Shown: positions 8,626 to 19,176, counted from the stretch's first letter. The stretch is 64,000 bases of DNA from Streptomyces composti (GCF_012034205.1 NZ_JAATEM010000019.1:62001-126000); one strand, 5' to 3'. Numbers and translations: made by a program. Notes: generated by a model not told the origin, from the letters alone.

Positions 8626-10158
8626 ATGACGAATACGGCAACCTCCGAACCTGCTCCCGTCCGCGCCGGGCGGCGTGAGTGGACCGCGCTCGGCGTGCTG
8701 ATGCTTCCGCTGCTGCTGGTCTCCATGGACGTCTCCGTCCTCTACTTCGCGATCCCGGAGATCAGCGCCGACCTGGAGCCGACCGGCACCCAGCAGCTGT
8801 GGATCTTCGACATCTACGGCTTCGTCCTGGCCGGCCTGCTGATGACGATGGGTGCCGTCGGCGACCGCATCGGCCGCCGCAGGCTGCTGCTGTTCGGCGC
8901 GGCCGCCTTCGGCGCCGCCTCACTGCTCGCGGCCTACGCGCAGAGCGCCGAGACGCTGATCGCGGCCCGCGCGGTGCTCGGCCTGGGCGGCGCCACGCTG
9001 ATGCCGTCGACGATGGCGCTGGCCCGCACGATGTTCACCGACCCGGCCCAGCGGTCCATGGCGATCGGCCTGTGGTCCGGGGTGATGACGGCCGGGATCG
9101 CACTCGGCTCGGTGATGAGCGGCGTCCTGGTCGAGTACTTCTGGTGGGGCTCGGTCTTCCTGGTCAACCTGCCGGCGATGCTCCTGCTGCTGCTCCTCGG
9201 CCCGTTCCTGCTGCCGGAGTCCCGCGATCCGTCGCCCGGCGCCTTCGACTGGCTGAGCGTGCCGCTGTCCATGGCGGCCGTGCTCCCGGTCGTCTACGGC
9301 CTGAAGGAGCTGCCTTCCGAGGGCTGGAACGTCCGCTACGTCATGGCCGTCGACGTGGGCCTGCTGTTCGCGGCGCTGCTGGTGCACCGGCAGCGCACCG
9401 CGACCGCGCCGATGATCTCCCCGGCCCTGTTCCGCGGCCGGGGCTTCACCCCGGCGCTGGTCCTCAACACGGTGGCGGCCTTCGGGATGATGGGCTCGGC
9501 CTACTTCACCACCCAGTACCTGCAGTCGGTGCTCGGCAAGAGCGCCCTCGAGGCGGCCCTGTGGAGCCTGCTGCCGTCGGTGCTGATCGGCGTCGCCGGA
9601 CCGGCCGCCGCACGGCTCGGCCAGCAGGGCGTGCCCCGCGCCTGGATCGTGACCGGCGGATTCGTGATCGCGGCGGCCGGGTACGGCCTGCTGACACTCG
9701 CCGGTACGGACTCCCTGTGGCTGGTGCTGGCCGCGTGCGGGGTGCTGTCGGCGGGCATCGTGATCGTGATGTCCCAGGTCACCGACCTGGCCCTGAGCTC
9801 CGCCCCGGTCGAGCGGGCCGGTGCCGCCTCCTCCCTGCTCGAGACCGGCTCGGAGTTCGGCGGCGCGCTCGGCATGGCCGTGCTGGGCTCCATCGGCACG
9901 GCGGTGTACCGCCACGCGATGCCGGACACGGCCCCCGCCCCGGCCCAGGAGACCCTGGGTGGCGCTCTCGCCGTGGCGGCCGAACTCCCGGGGCGCGCGG
10001 GAGACGCCCTGGCGTCGTCGGCCCGCGAGGCCTTCACCGGCGGCCTCCAGGGCGCGGCGATCGCGGGCGCGCTGGTCCTGGCGGCCGCGGCTCTGCTGGC
10101 GGCCCGGACCCTGAGGCCGATCCGTCTGCCCAAGGAGCAGGAACCAGCCGGCGAGTAG
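8626..10158 (+). CDS. MFS multidrug exporter, DHA2 type (14 transmembrane segments)
   Basis: This 510-residue inner-membrane proton antiporter is of the EmrB/SmvA kind. After a short hydrophilic N-terminus, transmembrane segment 1 reads LGVLMLPLLLVSMDVSVL, with the membrane-embedded Asp typical of DHA2 pumps. The loop 2-3 motif GDRIGRRRLLLFG follows, and motif C-like GVMTAGIALGSVMSG lies near residue 165. The 14-segment length and the late hydrophobic C-terminus fit DHA2. It probably exports cationic or amphipathic toxic compounds and is controlled by the divergent TetR gene. A strong hairpin follows 20 bases after its stop. Confidence 0.9.
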   Translation: MTNTATSEPAPVRAGRREWTALGVLMLPLLLVSMDVSVLYFAIPEISADLEPTGTQQLWIFDIYGFVLAGLLMTMGAVGDRIGRRRLLLFGAAAFGAASLLAAYAQSAETLIAARAVLGLGGATLMPSTMALARTMFTDPAQRSMAIGLWSGVMTAGIALGSVMSGVLVEYFWWGSVFLVNLPAMLLLLLLGPFLLPESRDPSPGAFDWLSVPLSMAAVLPVVYGLKELPSEGWNVRYVMAVDVGLLFAALLVHRQRTATAPMISPALFRGRGFTPALVLNTVAAFGMMGSAYFTTQYLQSVLGKSALEAALWSLLPSVLIGVAGPAAARLGQQGVPRAWIVTGGFVIAAAGYGLLTLAGTDSLWLVLAACGVLSAGIVIVMSQVTDLALSSAPVERAGAASSLLETGSEFGGALGMAVLGSIGTAVYRHAMPDTAPAPAQETLGGALAVAAELPGRAGDALASSAREAFTGGLQGAAIAGALVLAAAALLAARTLRPIRLPKEQEPAGE

Positions 10159-10178
10159 GAGACGAACCGGCGGCAGAT

Positions 10179-10218
10179 GAAGCGCCGGACGGGTGTGCTC
10201 CAGCCCGTCCGGCGCTTC
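10179..10218 (+). terminator. Terminator of the MFS gene
   Basis: Fifteen bases at 10179-10193 pair perfectly with 10204-10218 around a ten-base loop, 20 bases after the MFS stop. The remaining gap to the glycosyltransferase (10219-10444) shows no other feature I can support. Confidence 0.8.
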
Positions 10219-10444
10219 TCAGCCGACGCGGCCTGCCCGGGAGCCCTGACCGGCACCCGCCCGCGAACCGGTGTCCGATCCCGGCGCACGCCGGAGTGCG
10301 CCCCCGAACCCGCACTCCCCCGAGGCCACGCTCCGGTACCACCCGACGTCCTGATGAGTTCCCAGACGTACAGGTGTGCGCCACGTTCGAACACGGGACG
10401 GCTGTGGCGTGCCGCATTCGATCACGAAACCGGGTGACGACGAC

Positions 10445-11848
10445 GTGGCCGACGGCAGGAAGACCAGCCCGCACACCCTGGCCTCCCCCCTGAACCGCCG
10501 TGCCGCGACGCTCTACAGCAGGAGCACCGGGCCCCCGCCCTCCCCGTGGCCGGCCGCGGTCCGGGCGCGGGCCCGCCCGAGCGGTCCCAACCCGCTGAGA
10601 ACGGTGTCGGCCTCCCCGTTCCTGGTGCGGGACCTCGTGCACTCGGGCAGCGCGACGGTCCCCCGCCGGCAGCGGCGGGCCGCGGGCGCGGTGTCCGGGC
10701 GCCGCCTGTCGGTGGTGGCGCGGGTGTACGGGTATCCACCGGACCACAACGCGGGTTCGGAGTGGATGCTGCACTCGATGCTGCGGCCCCTCGCGGAGTC
10801 CGGCCACCGGGTGGAGGTGTGGCTCTCCCACCCGGGCACGAGCCACCGGCCCTACGAGATCGACGGCGTGCACGTGGTGCCGTTCCAGGCGGGCCTCGAC
10901 TTCGTGGCCCGCGCCGGCCGCGCGGACGTCCTGGTGTCCCACTACGAGAACGTCCCCCTGGTCGCCGGACTGGCCCGCGAACGCCGTGTCCCGGTGGTGG
11001 TCATCTGCCACGACAACTTCGAGACGAGCTTCCACAACGCGGCCGGCGCCGACCTGGTGGTCTACAACAGCGAGTGGATCCGCCGGGACGGGGAGATCTT
11101 CTACGCCCGCTACCCGCCCGAGTTCCTGCCCCGCCGCAGCATCGTGGTCCGCCCGCCGGTGATCGCCGAGGACTACCGCACCCAGCCCGGCGACTGCGTG
11201 ACCCTGGTCAATCTCAACGCCGACAAGGGCGGCGAGCTGTTCTGGCAGATCGCCGCCTGGAGTCCGCGGTGGCACTTCCGCGGGGTGCGCGGCGCCTACG
11301 GGCGGCAGGTGATGCCGCCGCCACGGCTGCCGAACTGCGAGGTGGTCGACTCGGTACCCGGGCACCGGATGCGGGAGCACGTCTACAGCCGGGCACGGGT
11401 GATGCTGATGCCGTCCCTGTACGAGTCGTGGGGGCGGGTCGCGGTGGAGGCGTACGCCTCCGGGATCCCGGTGATCGCCCACCCCACCCCCGGCCTCGTC
11501 GAGGCCCTCGGCCAGGCCGGCATCTTCGCCTACCGCGACGATCCCAACGCCTGGATCGACGCCCTCGACTCCCTGCGCGATCCGGACACCTGGGCCCGCG
11601 CCAGCCGTCGCGCCCGGGCCCGCTCCGACGAGCTGAGCGCCGCCCGCGACCTGGACCTGTGGTGCGAGGCCGTCGAATCCCTGGGCGGGCCCCGGTCCGG
11701 CCGGACGGCCCCGGCAGGGGCAGTCCCCCGCGGGGGCTCACCCACCACCATCGACCGGCTCCGGACCTCCACCCTGCGGTGGGTGCGACGGATGCGGGAC
11801 GCCGGGACCCATCCGAGCGACGCCGATCCCCGGGAGAGATGCCTCTGA
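10445..11848 (+). CDS. Glycosyltransferase, GT4/GT-B type
   Basis: This protein of about 467 residues uses the retaining GT-B fold. The conserved part starts RRLSVVARVYGYPPDHNAGSE about 80 residues in. The donor-binding segment is LMPSLYESWGRVAVEAYASG with the EX7E pair, followed by IPVIAHPTPGLVEALG. The N-terminal 80 residues are Arg/Pro/Ser-rich and unlike the family, so the start is uncertain: GTG at 10445 has a weak GGGTGA site, but GTG 10376 or 10690 are possible. No signal peptide or membrane segment is seen. The gene is followed 62 bases later by a glycine-rich protein gene on the same strand, and both sit as an apparent insertion between MFS and serA. Acceptor unknown. Confidence 0.75.
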   Translation: MADGRKTSPHTLASPLNRRAATLYSRSTGPPPSPWPAAVRARARPSGPNPLRTVSASPFLVRDLVHSGSATVPRRQRRAAGAVSGRRLSVVARVYGYPPDHNAGSEWMLHSMLRPLAESGHRVEVWLSHPGTSHRPYEIDGVHVVPFQAGLDFVARAGRADVLVSHYENVPLVAGLARERRVPVVVICHDNFETSFHNAAGADLVVYNSEWIRRDGEIFYARYPPEFLPRRSIVVRPPVIAEDYRTQPGDCVTLVNLNADKGGELFWQIAAWSPRWHFRGVRGAYGRQVMPPPRLPNCEVVDSVPGHRMREHVYSRARVMLMPSLYESWGRVAVEAYASGIPVIAHPTPGLVEALGQAGIFAYRDDPNAWIDALDSLRDPDTWARASRRARARSDELSAARDLDLWCEAVESLGGPRSGRTAPAGAVPRGGSPTTIDRLRTSTLRWVRRMRDAGTHPSDADPRERCL

Positions 11849-11910
11849 ACGAATCCGACCGACGCACCGACCACGACCAGTCGAAGATCCTCAACGAAAG
11901 GACAACGTTC

Positions 11911-13580
11911 ATGGCCCTGGAGACCATGACTCCCGCACTCGCACCGCCGGGGACCGCCGAACCGGCTCCCGCGACGGTCGAGAGCCCGGCCGTCGCCCCC
12001 TTCAACCGCTGCCGGCGGTTCAACCCCACCGGCAAGGTGCAGAACTTCACCGTCCCTCCCGGTGTCACCACGATCAACGCCCGCTGCTGGGGCGGAGGAG
12101 GCAAGCGAAACGGAAGCGGCGGGGGCGGTTTCGCCACCGGGGACATCGCGGTCCGGCCGGGCGAGACCCTGCTGGTCGTCGTCGACATGGGTGGCGGATC
12201 GCCCGGTGGCGGCGGCATGAGCGGCCTGTACAGCCAGCGGTTCGGCAAACCGCTGCTGATCGCCGGAGGAGGTGGCCGGAGCTTCGACGACGTACCGGGT
12301 GGGGCGGGCGGCGGCACCCGTGGCTCCGACGGAACGCTGCGGATGAAGGAGTACAAAGGGACGACGGCGCAGGGCGCATCGGGTTCCACCGGCGGCAAAG
12401 GCGCGGCCCCTGCCGACAAGCACACGGACAACTTCGGTGGCAGGGGCGGTGACACCGGCCAGAACGGCGGTTCCAGCGCCGGCAAGGACGCCGGGGGCCA
12501 GGTGCCGATCCCGGGCATGGGCGGCGGCGGGGCGGAAGCGGCGCCGGGGGTGGTGGAGGTGGCTACGCGGGCGGCGGCGGTGGCCTCGGGCTGGGGTACA
12601 GGACGAGCGCGTTCGTCGGTGGTGGAGCCGGCGGCAGCAGCTTCGTGGCGGGCCCCGGCGTCACCAGCGGCCGCACCCTCCCCGGCACGGGCACGCAGGC
12701 GGGCGGCAAGGGCGACCCCGCCTACCAGGCCGGTGTCGGCGACGCCAACCGCCACGGACAAGTGGTGCTGCAGTGGACGGAGTTCACCCTCACACCGGGA
12801 TCCGACAAGCAGCTCACGCAGGGCGGTGCCGAGGCATTCCCCGGACTCCGGGTCGCATCCACCGACGGCCTGGAGCCGGTGACCGTGACGGTCACCCTGC
12901 CCGCGGGCCGCCGCCTGCTCTGGGGTACACAGGCCCAGGCCGACTACCAGCTGACCGTGCAGCGGTCCGACGGCGCACAGACCGCGTACGTCGGAGCGCT
13001 CTCCGGTGACGGTGACGCGCTCACCTTCACCGATGTCGACCTGCACCTGCCCGGCACCACCACCATCTGGGTCTGCGTGAGTGCCGACCACGACGCCCCG
13101 CTCGGCCCCACCGCTCTGACCTTCGACGTCGCGGGGAAGAAGTCTCACTCCACACGGATTCTCGTCAAACCGGCCATCACCGTCTCGGCGAGCGGCACCC
13201 CGGTGCTCGCACCGAGGGGCGGGGAGCGCACGTACCCCGGCGTCAAGGTGCGCAACAACGGGGCCGCGACCATCCCCCCGCTGACCGTCGTCGCAACGCT
13301 GCCCAGCGGGTTCCGCTGGGGCGGGCCGGACGGCCCCGATCACCAGCTGACCGTCTCCGCCGGCGACAGGGGCACCGCCGTCCACACGGGCGTGTTCTCC
13401 GCCGACGAGACCGTCCTGACGTTCCCCGACGTCGATCTGCTGGTCGGCGGCGCGGCGGGAACGGAGAGCATCATGTGGGTCGGCGTCAGCCCCACGGAGC
13501 ACGCCCCCACCGGCGCCGCCACCGTGGCCTTCACCGTCGGTGACCATGTCTCCCCGTCCACCACGATGAACGTCACCTGA
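11911..13580 (+). pseudogene. Glycine-rich protein with two C-terminal repeat domains, interrupted by a -1 frameshift
   Basis: Translation starts at ATG 11911 after a GAAAGGA site. A short Pro/Ala/Thr-rich head is followed by FTVPPGVTTINARCWGGGG, typical of the eukaryotic-receptor-like glycine-rich domain (PF12810 type), and long Gly tracts. Around 12517-12531 the native-looking frame moves back by one base: after GMGGGG the original frame turns into Arg/Ala-rich nonsense ending at 12882. The other frame continues GGYAGGGGGLGLGYRTSAFV and runs to TGA at 13578-13580. The tail has two similar domains of about 120 residues, roughly 12780-13170 and 13170-13577, each with a PG(L/V)(R/K)V start and (T/F)P/TDVDL near the end. 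The break may be a real mutation or an assembly error in GC-rich repeats. No classical signal peptide is visible. Confidence 0.7.
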
Positions 13581-13601
13581 CGCACGGGAGGCGGAACAGA
13601 C

Positions 13602-13637
13602 GAACGCCGGACGGGCGTCACCGGCCCGTCCGGCATT
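13602..13637. terminator. Bidirectional terminator between the glycine-rich gene and serA
   Basis: The 11-base arms GCCGGACGGGC (13606-13616) and GCCCGTCCGGC (13624-13634) are perfect, with a further imperfect GAAC/ATTC extension. It lies 22 bases after one stop and 27 bases beyond the opposing serA stop. Confidence 0.75.
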
Positions 13638-13663
13638 CGGCGTTCGGCGGCGGTACGCCGCCC

Positions 13664-15253
13664 TCAGACCAGATTCACCGACCGGGCCGACGTGGCCCCG
13701 ATCTCCGAGGCGACCTCGCTCAGCACCGGCGCCGGCACCGTGTCGTCCACCGTCAGGACCGCCAGCGCCTCACCGCCGACCGTCGACCGGGAGACCTGCA
13801 TGCCCGCGATGTTCAGACCCGCCTCGCCGAGGATGCGGCCCACCGTGCCGACGACACCCGGCCGGTCCTCGTAGCGCAGCACCACCATGTGGTCGGCGAG
13901 CGCCAGGTCGACGTCGTACTCACCGACCGCCACGATCTTCTGGATGTGCTTGGGCCCGGCCAGCGTGCCGGAGACCGAGATCTCCTCGCCGTCGGCCAGC
14001 GTGCCGCGCACGGTCACGACGTTGCGGTGGTCGGCCGACTCCGAGCTGGTGGTCAGCCGCACCTCGACGCCGCGCTCCTGCGCGAACAGCGGCGCGTTGA
14101 CGTAGGAGACCGTCTCGTCGACGACGTCCTCGAAGACGCCCTTGAGCGCGGACAGCTCCAGCACCTTCACATCGTGCTGGGTGATCTCGCCGTACACCTC
14201 GACGTCCAGCCGCACGGCCACCTCACCGGCGAGCGCGGTGAAGATCCGGCCGAGGCGCTCGGCGAGCGGCAGGCCCGGCTTGACGTCCTCGGCGATGACA
14301 CCGCCCTGGACGTTCACCGCGTCCGGGACCAGCTCACCGGCGAGGGCGAGCCGCACCGAGCGGGCGACGGCGATACCGGCCTTCTCCTGCGCCTCGTCCG
14401 TGGAGGCACCGAGGTGCGGGGTGCACACCACCTGGTCGAACTCGAACAGCGGGGAGTCCGTGCAGGGCTCCTTGGCGTACACGTCGAGGCCGGCTCCGGC
14501 GACCCGGCCCTCCTTGAGCGCCGAGTACAGCGCCTGCTCGTCGACGATGCCGCCGCGGGCGGCGTTGATGATGCGCACGCTCGGCTTGACCTTGCGCAGC
14601 GCCTCCTCGCCGATCAGGCCGAGGGTCTCGGGGGTCTTCGGCAGGTGGACGGTGATGAAGTCGGAGATCTCGAGCAGCTCGTCCAGGGACAGCACCTTGA
14701 CGCCCATCTGTGCGGCCCGCGCGGGCTGCACATAGGGGTCGTAGGCGACGACCTTCATGCCGAAGGCGCTCATCCGCTGTGCGACGAGGGCGCCGATCCG
14801 CCCCAGACCCACGACACCGAGGGTCTTCTCGGCGAGCTCGACGCCCGTGTACTTGCTCCGCTTCCATTCGCCGTTCTTCAGCGCGGCGTTGGCCTGCGGG
14901 ATGTTGCGCGCGGTGGCGATGATCAGACCGCAGGCGAGTTCCGCGGCCGTCACGATGTTGGAGGTGGGGGCGTTGACGACCATCACGCCGGCCTTGGTGG
15001 CGGCGGAGACGTCGACGTTGTCCAGGCCGACGCCGGCGCGGGCGACGACCTTGAGCTTGTTCGCCGCGGCGATCGCCTCCGCGTCGACCTTGGTGGCCGA
15101 GCGGATCAGGATCGCGTCCACGTCGGCGATGGCCGGGAGCAGCTCCGCGCGGTCGGCTCCGTTGCAGTGGCGGATCTCGAAGTCCGGCCCCAGCGCGTCG
15201 ACGGTGGCGGGCGACAGCTCTTCAGCAATGAGTACGACGGGTTTCGAGCTCAC
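13664..15253 (-). CDS. serA: D-3-phosphoglycerate dehydrogenase
   Basis: This 529-residue long-form enzyme oxidises 3-phosphoglycerate with NAD, the first step of serine synthesis. The substrate and NAD domains show VARAGVGLDNVD and the Rossmann GLGRIGALVAQ. The catalytic Arg lies in NAARGGIVD, Glu in VYAKEP and His in TPHLGAS. An intervening domain and a C-terminal ACT domain (from about residue 455, RYEDRPGVVGTVG) mark the serine-feedback-regulated type found in mycobacteria and streptomycetes. GTG 15253 is chosen for the GAGGAC site upstream. It follows ilvC but is separated by a terminator-like hairpin, so it probably has its own promoter. Confidence 0.95.
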   Translation of the reverse strand: MSSKPVVLIAEELSPATVDALGPDFEIRHCNGADRAELLPAIADVDAILIRSATKVDAEAIAAANKLKVVARAGVGLDNVDVSAATKAGVMVVNAPTSNIVTAAELACGLIIATARNIPQANAALKNGEWKRSKYTGVELAEKTLGVVGLGRIGALVAQRMSAFGMKVVAYDPYVQPARAAQMGVKVLSLDELLEISDFITVHLPKTPETLGLIGEEALRKVKPSVRIINAARGGIVDEQALYSALKEGRVAGAGLDVYAKEPCTDSPLFEFDQVVCTPHLGASTDEAQEKAGIAVARSVRLALAGELVPDAVNVQGGVIAEDVKPGLPLAERLGRIFTALAGEVAVRLDVEVYGEITQHDVKVLELSALKGVFEDVVDETVSYVNAPLFAQERGVEVRLTTSSESADHRNVVTVRGTLADGEEISVSGTLAGPKHIQKIVAVGEYDVDLALADHMVVLRYEDRPGVVGTVGRILGEAGLNIAGMQVSRSTVGGEALAVLTVDDTVPAPVLSEVASEIGATSARSVNLV

Positions 15254-15455
15254 GTGAGTCCTCACAAGTCCAATGCGGACGGCCGTCCCGACGGCCGCTG
15301 GCGGTGGAGGGATGCTTGCCGCGTGGAAGACGCACGACGCTGTGGGCCTGACGCGTATTAATGCAGCAGTGTAGTGGCGCCGAGGGGCTCGTCTTACGCC
15401 GCTTCGGAAGGATCACCCGGACGAGATGCTCCGTTCCGGAAGGGTCCGGGCGCAG

Positions 15456-15494
15456 CCCGTGGCGGCGCCCCTGCCACGGGTGCGCCGCCACGGG
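15456..15494 (-). terminator. Terminator of ilvC
   Basis: CCCGTGGCGGCGC at 15456-15468 pairs perfectly with 15482-15494; the hairpin begins ten bases after the ilvC stop on the minus strand. The remaining gap to serA (15254-15455) must hold the serA promoter, but none was recognised with confidence. Confidence 0.75.
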
Positions 15495-15504
15495 ACACGG
15501 ACGA

Positions 15505-16503
<999 letters not shown>

Positions 16504-16582
16504 TTTGGGTTCTCTCCTTGAGTGCAGGTGTTGCTCCCACCGTATGACGGCGGGGGGACGGGAGGTCTCGGGATCTCGGTAT

Positions 16583-16618
16583 GCGGGCGGTCCGCGTCGC
16601 GGGGAGCGGACCGCCCGC
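16583..16618 (-). terminator. Hairpin between ilvN and ilvC
   Basis: GCGGGCGGTCCGC at 16583-16595 pairs perfectly with 16606-16618, only seven bases beyond the ilvN stop. It could end most ilvBN transcripts or protect their 3' ends, uncoupling ilvC from ilvBN. Confidence 0.65.
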
Positions 16619-16625
16619 GGGAGGG

Positions 16626-17150
16626 TCAGGCGCTGCGGTCGAGGGCGCGCAGCGAGCGGTCGGTGATGGACCGGGCGCCGCGGCCGATCGCGATGGTGCC
16701 GGACTGGACGAGCTCCTTGATGCCGTACGGCTCCAGCATCTTGAGCATCGCGGACAGCTTGTCGCTGCTACCGGTGGCCTCGATGGTGACGGCCTCCGGG
16801 GAGACGTCCACGGTCTTGGCGCGGAACAGCTGCACGATCTCGACGATCTGGGAGCGCGTCTCGTTGTCCGCGCGCACCTTCACCAGAACGAGTTCGCGCT
16901 GAACCGCCTGTCCGGGCTCGAGCTCGACGATCTTCAGCACGTTGACGAGCTTGTTGAGCTGCTTGGTGACCTGCTCCAGGGGCAGGTCCTCGACGTTCAC
17001 CACGATGGTGATACGGGAGATCTCCGGGTGCTCGGTGACACCGACGGCGAGCGAGTCGATGTTGAAGCCGCGGCGGGAGAACAGGGCGGCGATCCGGGCG
17101 AGGATGCCGGGCGTGTTCTCCACCAGGACGGAGAGCGTGTGCTTGGACAT
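16626..17150 (-). CDS. ilvN: Acetolactate synthase regulatory (small) subunit
   Basis: This 174-residue regulatory subunit binds valine through an N-terminal ACT domain (LSVLVENTPGILARIAALFSRRGFN) and activates the IlvB catalytic subunit. A second conserved C-terminal half follows (KTVDVSPEAVTIEATGS). The ATG at 17150 is the family start (MSKHTLSVLVEN). The gap to ilvB is 20 bases, so both are translated from one transcript and share the attenuator in front of ilvB. Confidence 0.95.
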   Translation of the reverse strand: MSKHTLSVLVENTPGILARIAALFSRRGFNIDSLAVGVTEHPEISRITIVVNVEDLPLEQVTKQLNKLVNVLKIVELEPGQAVQRELVLVKVRADNETRSQIVEIVQLFRAKTVDVSPEAVTIEATGSSDKLSAMLKMLEPYGIKELVQSGTIAIGRGARSITDRSLRALDRSA

Positions 17151-17170
17151 GGTGTGTGGCTCTTCCTCGC

Positions 17171-19021
17171 TCAGTCGTCTTCGTTGTCGCCGAAGTCCGG
17201 GCGGACGTCCCTGGCGGCCATGATCTCGTCGTTGGAGGTCCCGGCGGCGACCATCGGCCAGACCATGGCGTCCTCGTGGACGATGAAGTCCACGACGACG
17301 GGGCGGTCGTTGACCGAGTTGGCCTCCTCGATGACCTTGTCCAGGTCGGCCGGGTTCTCGCAGCGGATCGCGTAGCAGCCCATGGCCTCCGACAGCTTCA
17401 CGAAGTCCGGGACCCGGGTGCCGCGGGCGTCCGGGTTGACGTCGTCCGGGCCGGAGTGCAGGACCGTGTTGGAGTACCGCTGGTTGTAGAAGAGGGTCTG
17501 CCACTGGCGGACCATCCCGAGGGCGCCGTTGTTGATGACGGCGACCTTGATCGGGATGTTGTTCAGGGCGCAGGTGGTGAGCTCCTGGTTGGTCATCTGG
17601 AAGCAGCCGTCGCCGTCGATCGCCCAGACGGTGCGGTCGGGGGCGCCGGCCTTGGCGCCCATGGCGGCGGGGACGGCGTAGCCCATGGTTCCGGCGCCGC
17701 CGGAGTTCAGCCAGCTGGCGGGCTTGTCGTACTGGATGAAGTGGGCGGCCCACATCTGGTGCTGGCCGACGCCCGCGGCGAAGATCGTGTTCTCCGGGGC
17801 CAGCTGCCCGATGCGCTCGATGACCTGCTGCGGGGAGAGCGAGCCGTCGCCGGGCTGGTCGTAGCCGAGCGGGTAGGTCTCGCGCCAGCGGTCGAGGTCG
17901 TGCCACCAGGCGGTGTAGTCGCCCTTGCGACCCTCGGCGTGCTCCTTCTGCACGGCCTGGACCAGGTCGGCGATGACCTCGCGGGCGTCACCGACGATCG
18001 GCACGTCGGCGGCGCGGTTCTTGCCGATCTCCGCCGGGTCGATGTCGGCGTGGACGACCTTGGCGTGGGGGGCGAAGCTGTCCAGCTTGCCGGTGACGCG
18101 GTCGTCGAAGCGGGCTCCGAGGGCGACGATCAGGTCGGCCTTCTGCAGCGCGGTGACGGCGGTGACCGAACCGTGCATGCCCGGCATTCCCACGTGCAGC
18201 GGGTGGCTGTCGGGGAATGCGCCGAGCGCCATCAGGGTGGTGGTGACGGGCGCTCCGGTGAGTTCTGCGAGGACCTTCAGCTCGGCGGTGGCGCCGGCCT
18301 TGACGACTCCGCCGCCGACGTAGAACACGGGGCGCTTGGCGGAGGTGATCAGCCGGGCGGCCTCGCGGATCTGCTTGGCGTGCGGCTTGGTGACGGGCCG
18401 GTAGCCGGGCAGGTCCATGACCGGCGGCCAGGAGAAGGTGGTCTGTGCCTGCAGGGCGTCCTTGGCGATGTCGACCAGCACCGGGCCGGGGCGGCCGGTG
18501 GAGGCGATGTGGAAGGCCTGCGCGATGACCCGCGGGATGTCCTCGGCCTTGGTGACCAGGTAGTTGTGCTTGGTGATCGGCATGGTGATGCCGACGATGT
18601 CCGCCTCCTGGAAGGCGTCCGTGCCGATCGCACGGGAGGCGACCTGGCCGGTGATCGCGACCAGCGGGACGGAGTCCATGTGCGCGTCGGCGATCGGGGT
18701 GACCAGGTTGGTGGCGCCGGGTCCCGAGGTCGCCATGCAGACGCCGACCTTGCCGGTGGCCTGCGCGTAGCCGGTGGCGGCGTGGCCGGCGCCCTGCTCG
18801 TGGCGGACCAGGACGTGGCGCACCTTGGTGGAGTCCATCAGCGGGTCGTACGCCGGAAGGATCGCACCGCCGGGGATGCCGAATACCGTGTCGGCCCCGA
18901 CCTCCTCGAGAGAGCGGATGAGGGACTGCGCGCCCGTGAGGTGCTCGACGGGGGCGGACTGCTGTCCTCCGGATCGGGGCCGCGGCTGCGGGTGATGGGC
19001 CCCGGTGGCCTGCTCGGTCAT
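17171..19021 (-). CDS. ilvB: Acetolactate synthase catalytic (large) subunit
   Basis: This 616-residue thiamine-diphosphate enzyme condenses two pyruvates to acetolactate, or pyruvate with 2-oxobutyrate, opening branched-chain synthesis. The catalytic Glu lies in VRHEQGAGHAATGYA. The thiamine/Mg motif is GDGCFQMTNQELTTCALNN, ending in the NN pair, and the C-terminal cap is present. ATG 19021 is preferred over the ATG two codons earlier because a GAAGAG ribosome site is then seven bases upstream. The unusually long leader upstream carries a branched-chain leader peptide and a terminator, so expression should fall when branched-chain aminoacyl-tRNA is plentiful. Confidence 0.96.
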   Translation of the reverse strand: MTEQATGAHHPQPRPRSGGQQSAPVEHLTGAQSLIRSLEEVGADTVFGIPGGAILPAYDPLMDSTKVRHVLVRHEQGAGHAATGYAQATGKVGVCMATSGPGATNLVTPIADAHMDSVPLVAITGQVASRAIGTDAFQEADIVGITMPITKHNYLVTKAEDIPRVIAQAFHIASTGRPGPVLVDIAKDALQAQTTFSWPPVMDLPGYRPVTKPHAKQIREAARLITSAKRPVFYVGGGVVKAGATAELKVLAELTGAPVTTTLMALGAFPDSHPLHVGMPGMHGSVTAVTALQKADLIVALGARFDDRVTGKLDSFAPHAKVVHADIDPAEIGKNRAADVPIVGDAREVIADLVQAVQKEHAEGRKGDYTAWWHDLDRWRETYPLGYDQPGDGSLSPQQVIERIGQLAPENTIFAAGVGQHQMWAAHFIQYDKPASWLNSGGAGTMGYAVPAAMGAKAGAPDRTVWAIDGDGCFQMTNQELTTCALNNIPIKVAVINNGALGMVRQWQTLFYNQRYSNTVLHSGPDDVNPDARGTRVPDFVKLSEAMGCYAIRCENPADLDKVIEEANSVNDRPVVVDFIVHEDAMVWPMVAAGTSNDEIMAARDVRPDFGDNEDD

Positions 19022-19101
19022 CGGCATTCTCTTCTCGATGCTGAGGGTTTTTGCGAGGTTTGCGTGGTGTACGCGGGCTGTGCGACAGGTGCTGGTGCAA
19101 C

Positions 19102-19135
19102 AAAAAACCCCTCGTGCCAAAAGGCAAGCGAGGGG
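19102..19135 (-). terminator. Rho-independent attenuator in the ilvB leader
   Basis: On the minus strand, CCCCTCG then GCC pairs with GGC then CGAGGGG (19108-19118 against 19123-19135), followed directly by a run of six T at 19102-19107. T-runs are rare in this genome. The site, 42 bases after the leader-peptide stop and 80 bases before the ilvB start, is that of a classical attenuator. Confidence 0.88.
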
Positions 19136-19176
19136 AGCGCGCCGGGTGCGGGTCGCCGAGCGGTGGTGGCTCGGCG

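Noticed and set aside
16626..17906. 426-residue frame joining ilvN to sequence inside ilvB
   Set aside because: The upstream part is an out-of-frame shadow of ilvB; ilvN has its own ATG at 17150 with the family start.
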